A stretch of 10,991 bases of DNA from Altererythrobacter sp. (GTDB lineage: Bacteria; Pseudomonadota; Alphaproteobacteria; Sphingomonadales; Sphingomonadaceae), in NCBI GenBank assembly GCA_024636575.1, contig JAGXGU010000158.1:1-10991 (forward strand), written 5' to 3'. The notes below the pieces were generated by a model. It searched no databases. It had not been told where the DNA came from and saw only the letters and a list, made by a program, of their open reading frames with translations. Numbering within the stretch: position 1 is the first letter of the stretch; each line of letters starts with the position of its first letter. Both the position numbers and the translations under genes were made by a program. Shown here piece after piece: positions 7,569-10,991 of the stretch.

Positions 7569-8681
7569 TCAACCCTCCGTCCCGTGCCCCAGTGCCATAT
7601 ATTGCGCGCTCTGCATTTCCATCAACCGACTGGCGGTGCGTTCGAATTCGAAGCTGCCGTCGCCTGCCTGGTAAAGATCACCGGGTTCCGCAGCGGCAGA
7701 TGCGAACAGCTTGACCCGGTATTCATACAATGCATCGATCAGCGTTACGAACCGCGCAGCCTCGTTGCGGTCTTCTGGCCCCATTACCGGAATGCCCACG
7801 ATCAAGACCGTGTGATAGGCCTGAGCGATTGCCAGATAATCCGCCGCCCCGCGTGCTTCGCGGCACAGGCGCTTGAAGCTGAAAACGGCGACGCCTTTGA
7901 GCGATTTCGGCACAAAAAGCATCCGTCCGCCGCCCAGGTCCAGCTCTCCCGAAGGGACGTTTTCTGCATCGTCCGGATTATAGTCGGTCAGGCGAAAGAA
8001 CACTTCGCGCAGTTGCGCGGTTGCCTCGTCGCCAATGGGTGTGTGCCAATTGTCTATGCCGCCCAGCCGTTCAAGCCGGTAATCTGTTGGGCCGTTCAGG
8101 GGGATTACGTCCAGCCGGCTTTCGATCAGCTGGATGAAGGGCAGGAAATGTTCGCGGTTCAGCCCGTCCTTGTAAAGGTCCTGCGGCGGCCGGTTGGACG
8201 TGGTGACGATGGTGATGCCGTGATCTTCGATCAAGGCGCGGAACAGGCGGCTCATGATCATTGCATCGGCGCTGTTGTTCACCACCATCTCGTCAAAGGC
8301 GAGGCAGCGGAGCCCGTCGGCAATTCTGGCGGCAACGGGGATGATCGGATCGCCGCTTTCCTTCTTGCGTTCTTCATGCAGCAGGGCGTGCACTTCCAGC
8401 ATGAAGGCGTGAAAGTGGGCCCGGCGCTTCCCGCTGATCGCCAGTGCATCGTGGAACAGGTCCATCAGCATGGATTTGCCGCGTCCGACACCGCCCCACA
8501 GATAAATCCCGCGCGCTGGTTTCGCCTTGCCGAACAGTCTGGACAGAATGCCCTGTCTGGATCCGGCAACCAGCTGTTCGCGCAGCGCCGCCAGTTTTTG
8601 CGCTGCATCGCGCTGTTGCGGATCGGGCCGCAATTCACCCGCGGCCACCAATTCATCATAGCGCGATATTGTATCGCTCAT
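7569..8681 (-). CDS. zapE: ZapE/AFG1-type ATPase
   Basis: A 370-residue AAA-type ATPase. In E. coli ZapE associates with the FtsZ ring at constriction and under stress; mitochondrial AFG1/LACE1 helps degrade respiratory-chain subunits. Visible motifs are Walker A GGVGRGKS (63-70), Walker B LRCLAFDEM (124-132, Asp130/Glu131), the family block NNSADAMIMSRLF (135-147), TSNRPPQDLYKDGL (161-174) as sensor 1 and YNPDDAEN (234-241). The C-terminal FERTASRLMEMQS (346-358) is characteristic of the family. Length is normal. It starts 24 bp after the thioesterase stop, with no clear SD. A 10 bp direct repeat covers its start codon. Grouping with sdhB echoes the AFG1 link to respiratory complexes, but that connection is inference. 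Confidence 0.92.
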   Translation of the reverse strand: MSDTISRYDELVAAGELRPDPQQRDAAQKLAALREQLVAGSRQGILSRLFGKAKPARGIYLWGGVGRGKSMLMDLFHDALAISGKRRAHFHAFMLEVHALLHEERKKESGDPIIPVAARIADGLRCLAFDEMVVNNSADAMIMSRLFRALIEDHGITIVTTSNRPPQDLYKDGLNREHFLPFIQLIESRLDVIPLNGPTDYRLERLGGIDNWHTPIGDEATAQLREVFFRLTDYNPDDAENVPSGELDLGGGRMLFVPKSLKGVAVFSFKRLCREARGAADYLAIAQAYHTVLIVGIPVMGPEDRNEAARFVTLIDALYEYRVKLFASAAAEPGDLYQAGDGSFEFERTASRLMEMQSAQYMALGHGTEG

Positions 8682-8705
8682 TGGGTGACGCTCATTGGCG
8701 GGGTG

Positions 8706-9161
8706 TCACTTTTTCGAAGCCTTCCGGACAATGCCGGAATAGGCTGCGACTTTGTGTTCGCCTTGTTCGACATCGCCGCGCAGGAACAGCAGCCTTCCGG
8801 TTTCGCGCACGATCCAAACCACGGCATCAAGCGGTTCATCGACCTTGCCCCCACCGATGAATTGGGTGGACAGTTCAAGCGTCACCGCCGGGCCCGGCTC
8901 ACCAGTGGTCAGCGTGCGCATGGCGGCAAACAAGGAAATGTCGATCAGTGACAGCGTGGTCGCTCCGTGGATCATTTCCTGCAGATTGGTGTGCTTGCGT
9001 TCGGGAAACATCCGCAGGCGGCATTTCTCGCCCTCGGTGCGGACGATCAACTCGCCCATGACTACCGCATTGAAGCGGGTCTGGTCGCGCAAATTCCAGG
9101 TAAACCAGCCGGGGTGGGCGGGATGTTCCCGATATTCGAAGTGCTTATCGTCATCCGGCAC
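8706..9161 (-). CDS. PaaI-like hotdog-fold thioesterase
   Basis: A 151-residue single-domain protein with hotdog-fold features: NLQEMIHGATTLSLIDISLFAAM (59-81) holds the HG motif (His65-Gly66) at the start of the central helix and an acidic residue (Asp74) further along it. VTLELSTQFIGGGKVDEPLDA (93-113) matches the strand pair following the helix in PaaI-type acyl-CoA thioesterases. The substrate is not predictable. The start is GTG at 9161, three bases after the sdhB TGA; no in-frame ATG occurs until residue 35, so GTG with translational coupling to sdhB is the best reading. It is probably part of an sdhB-thioesterase-zapE operon. Confidence 0.8.
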   Translation of the reverse strand: MPDDDKHFEYREHPAHPGWFTWNLRDQTRFNAVVMGELIVRTEGEKCRLRMFPERKHTNLQEMIHGATTLSLIDISLFAAMRTLTTGEPGPAVTLELSTQFIGGGKVDEPLDAVVWIVRETGRLLFLRGDVEQGEHKVAAYSGIVRKASKK

Positions 9162-9164
9162 CGA

Positions 9165-9947
9165 TCAGATGTGCCGTTCGGCCAACATCTTCTTGGTTTC
9201 CGCAATCGCCTTGGCCGGGCTCAGACCCTTGGGGCATACATTGGAACAATTCATGATCGTGTGGCAGCGATACAGGCGGAAGGGGTCTTCCAGATCGTCC
9301 AGCCGTTCGCCGGTCATTTCATCGCGGCTATCGGCCAGCCAGCGGTACGCCTGAAGCAGGATTGCCGGGCCGAGGAACTTGTCCGAATTCCACCAATAGG
9401 ATGGGCAGGCGGTGGAGCAGCAGGCGCACAGGATGCACTCATACAATCCGTCCAATTGTTCGCGCTGCTGCGGGGTTTGCAGCCGTTCCTTGCCCGAAGG
9501 TGTGGTACTGACCGTCTGCAGCCATGGCCGGATGGAGGCATATTGCGCATAGAAATGGGTGAAATCCGGCACCAGATCCTTGATCACTTCCATATGCGGC
9601 AGCGGAGTGATCCGGATTTCACCCTTCAGATCGCTCATCGCGGTGGTGCAGGCCAGACCGTTCTTGCCGTTCAAATTCATCGAGCAGGACCCGCAGATCC
9701 CCTCGCGGCAGCTGCGGCGGAAGGTCAGCGTCGGGTCGATTTCGTTCTTGATCTTGATCAGTGCATCGAGCACCATCGGTCCGCAATCGTCCAGATCGAT
9801 TTCGAACTGGTCATAGCGGGGGTTCTCGCCGCTATCGGGATCGTAGCGATAAATCTTGAATTTCTGCACGTTTTTCGCACCATTCGCCGGATGCGAACGC
9901 CCCTTGCCAGTGATCCTGGAATTCTTCGGAAGGGTGAAAGTGGCCAT
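9165..9947 (-). CDS. sdhB: Succinate dehydrogenase iron-sulfur subunit
   Basis: A 260-residue subunit of respiratory complex II. It carries electrons from the flavoprotein SdhA to ubiquinone at the SdhCD anchor on the cytoplasmic face of the inner membrane. All cluster ligands are present. The [2Fe-2S] ligands are Cys80, Cys85, Cys88 (SCREGICGSC) and Cys100. The [4Fe-4S] ligands are Cys171, Cys174, Cys177 (CILCACC) and Cys238. The [3Fe-4S] ligands are Cys181, Cys228 and Cys234. The quinone-site region CPSYWW is intact. The ATG at 9947 gives the normal alphaproteobacterial N-terminus (MATFTLPKNS). No sdhA lies directly upstream: a 203 bp intergenic region and a divergent SDR gene follow instead, so sdhB is transcribed from its own promoter with the thioesterase and zapE downstream. 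Confidence 0.96.
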   Translation of the reverse strand: MATFTLPKNSRITGKGRSHPANGAKNVQKFKIYRYDPDSGENPRYDQFEIDLDDCGPMVLDALIKIKNEIDPTLTFRRSCREGICGSCSMNLNGKNGLACTTAMSDLKGEIRITPLPHMEVIKDLVPDFTHFYAQYASIRPWLQTVSTTPSGKERLQTPQQREQLDGLYECILCACCSTACPSYWWNSDKFLGPAILLQAYRWLADSRDEMTGERLDDLEDPFRLYRCHTIMNCSNVCPKGLSPAKAIAETKKMLAERHI

Positions 9948-10150
9948 TTGGTATGCTTTCTGTACTGCGTGCCCAGATTTGTTAGGTGTCTATCTAACGT
10001 CAATTCCGCCGAGGGCAAGGGTAGGCTTTAGGGCGTATATCGGGCGAAGCGATTCGGGTGGTAAGTATTGATCCCGGCGGCGTTTCGGAACTGCCCCTTT
10101 TGCGGGGGATTGGGTGGGAAGAAGCCGCAACCCGAACAACAGGACATACC
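9948..10150. other. Divergent intergenic region between sdhB and the SDR gene
   Basis: 203 bp without a convincing gene. The sdhB-proximal part holds the putative sdhB promoter and dyad. The SDR-proximal part holds a GATTC (GANTC) site at 10051-10055 and a short C-run/G-run inverted repeat (CCCC TTTTGC GGGG, about 10094-10107). I see no convincing -35/-10 pair for the SDR gene. The SDR frame extends back to GTG 10058, but with no SD there. Confidence 0.5.
9975..10003 (-). promoter_or_regulatory. Putative sdhB promoter with a dyad in the spacer
   Basis: On the - strand TTGACG (10003-9998) is a good -35. At 17 bp spacing the -10 position reads AAATCT (9980-9975), a poor match, 28 bp before the sdhB ATG. 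The spacer is filled by an 18 nt imperfect palindrome (9981-9998; + strand GTTAGGTGTCTATCTAAC, outer arms GTTAG/CTAAC), which is where an activator or repressor could act. Judged by eye. Confidence 0.35.
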
Positions 10151-10885
10151 ATGGCAAGCACCGCAAATTTCCCGAAAAACGCGGCAATTTTCGGGGCTTC
10201 GGGAGGGATCGGTGCGGCCATGTGCACCGCGCTGGCGGCGCGCGGGGTCGGCACCGTCTATGCCGGATCGCGCGGCGGGGCTGTACCTGCGGGGCCAGGC
10301 CTTCGGCCTTTCGCGTTCGATCTGACCGATGAAGAAGGCATCGCGGCAGCGGCCGGGATGATGGCGGGGGATCCGCCCGAACTGGTGGTTGTAACCACCG
10401 GCGTGCTGACCCTGGCAGACGGCACCGGGCCGGAACGCAGCTACCGCAAGCTGGAGCCTGCCGCGATGCAGGAAATGTTGCTGCTCAACACCATCGGCCC
10501 GGCAATCATCGCCAAGCACATGCTGCCGCTGCTGCCGAGGGACCGGCGCGCAGTGTTCGCAGCGCTTTCGGCCCGCGTCGGATCGATTGCGGACAACCGC
10601 ATGGGCGGCTGGCATTCCTACCGCGCATCCAAGGCGGCGCTGAATATGCTGCTGAAGAATTTCGCTATCGAACTGGGCCGCACGCACAAACATGCCGTGG
10701 TGGCGGGCCTGCATCCGGGCACCGTCGATACGCCGCTGTCGCAGCCATTCCAGGGCAATGTGCCAGACGGCAAACTGTTCACCCCGCAGCACTCGGCGGA
10801 AAGCCTTCTGGCTTTGCTGGACGCCCTAAAGCCGGAGGACAGCGGCGGTGTGTTCGACTGGGCGGGGAAACGGGTACCGGAGTGA
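10151..10885 (+). CDS. C-factor-like short-chain dehydrogenase/reductase
   Basis: A 244-residue classical-type SDR with a Rossmann fold, predicted NAD(P)-dependent oxidoreductase of unknown substrate. The cofactor-binding motif is GASGGIG (15-21), with FDLTD (56-60) after it. The NNAG position reads VTTGVL (81-86), a change also typical of this subfamily as I remember it. Asn113 (LLLNTIGP), Ser140 (AALSARVGSI), Tyr157 and Lys161 (SYRASKAALN) form the catalytic tetrad. HPGTVDTPLSQPF (188-200) and FDWAGKRVPE at the C-terminus resemble the CsgA/C-factor-like SDR group. The start at ATG 10151 is supported by AGGA 7-8 nt upstream and by the family N-terminus. The gene is divergent from sdhB and convergent with the partial gene at the right edge. 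Confidence 0.9.
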   Translation: MASTANFPKNAAIFGASGGIGAAMCTALAARGVGTVYAGSRGGAVPAGPGLRPFAFDLTDEEGIAAAAGMMAGDPPELVVVTTGVLTLADGTGPERSYRKLEPAAMQEMLLLNTIGPAIIAKHMLPLLPRDRRAVFAALSARVGSIADNRMGGWHSYRASKAALNMLLKNFAIELGRTHKHAVVAGLHPGTVDTPLSQPFQGNVPDGKLFTPQHSAESLLALLDALKPEDSGGVFDWAGKRVPE

Positions 10886-10912
10886 CCTTCGTCAATTGGC
10901 GCGGACCAGATT

Positions 10913-10991
10913 CTAGGCGGTAATCTCGATCAAGCGCCAGACGAGCGCCGCGATAAGAATCACCAAACTTGCCAGTAAGGCAGTTGCTGCG
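10913..10991 (-). CDS. C-terminal end of an unidentified membrane-anchored protein (5' partial)
   Basis: On the - strand a frame open from the window edge (first full codon at 10990) reads 25 residues, ending LLASLVILIAALVWRLIEIT-A before TAG at 10915-10913. About 14 consecutive hydrophobic residues followed by W-R look like a transmembrane helix with a short tail. It converges on the SDR gene with a 27 bp gap. The visible part is too short to name the family, and a chance frame cannot be excluded. Confidence 0.45.
   Translation of the reverse strand, partial: AATALLASLVILIAALVWRLIEITA

Noticed and set aside
7197..8951. 584-codon open frame on the + strand opposite pirin, zapE and the thioesterase
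   Set aside because: It spans three genuine - strand genes and their gaps, has no recognisable motif or SD, and is explained by codon bias on the opposite strand.
8967..10031. 354-codon open frame on the + strand opposite sdhB and the thioesterase start
   Set aside because: sdhB on the other strand has all cluster-ligand cysteines. The + strand translation shows no family features.
10058..10150. N-terminal extension of the SDR from GTG 10058
   Set aside because: There is no SD at 10058 and the extra 31 residues do not resemble the family, while ATG 10151 has AGGA at good spacing and starts at the Rossmann strand.
1..10991. Search by eye for CRISPR arrays, tRNA/rRNA genes, insertion sequences and long repeats
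   Set aside because: No regularly spaced repeats, cloverleaf sequences, transposase motifs or long terminal inverted repeats were seen. Gene content and base composition look like a stable chromosomal region.

Overview
The window looks like a chromosomal segment of a GC-rich alphaproteobacterium, most likely Sphingomonadales (Erythrobacteraceae-like). This rests on codon use, on the alphaproteobacterial character of SdhB and ZapE, and on an exosortase A fused to an EpsI domain inside a FemAB / glycosyltransferase / amidotransferase cluster. The taxonomic call is from recognition, not from a database search. Coding density is high, and I see no mobile element, CRISPR array, tRNA or rRNA.

Bases 1-5645 (+ strand) hold the end of an XrtA/PEP-CTERM exopolysaccharide locus. 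The order is a 5'-truncated FemAB-like acyltransferase, a TIGR03087-type GT-B glycosyltransferase, exosortase A with a C-terminal EpsI domain, and an asparagine-synthase-like XrtA-associated amidotransferase. Stop/start overlaps (1 bp, 11 bp) and a 9 bp gap indicate one translationally coupled operon. These proteins are expected to build or decorate an exported polysaccharide and to process PEP-CTERM proteins at the inner membrane.

Bases 5646-6764 hold a relatively AT-rich 201 bp intergenic region with a plausible promoter, then a crotonase-fold gene. Its protein has the hallmarks of RpfF, the synthase of DSF-type (cis-2-unsaturated fatty acid) quorum signals, including the two catalytic glutamates at the diagnostic 20-residue spacing. 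A signal synthase directly beside an exosortase/EPS operon is the most interesting feature of the window, because DSF signalling commonly controls EPS and biofilm in other bacteria. No sensor (RpfC, RpfR) is visible here.

Bases 6801-9947 (- strand) hold a co-directional group transcribed from right to left: sdhB (succinate dehydrogenase iron-sulfur subunit), a hotdog-fold PaaI-like thioesterase, zapE (AFG1-type ATPase) and a pirin. sdhB is the first gene of the group, with no sdhCDA upstream. A dyad-symmetric element lies between its putative promoter hexamers.

Bases 9948-10991 hold the divergent intergenic region, a C-factor-like short-chain dehydrogenase on the + strand, and at the right edge the last 25 codons of an apparently membrane-anchored protein on the - strand.
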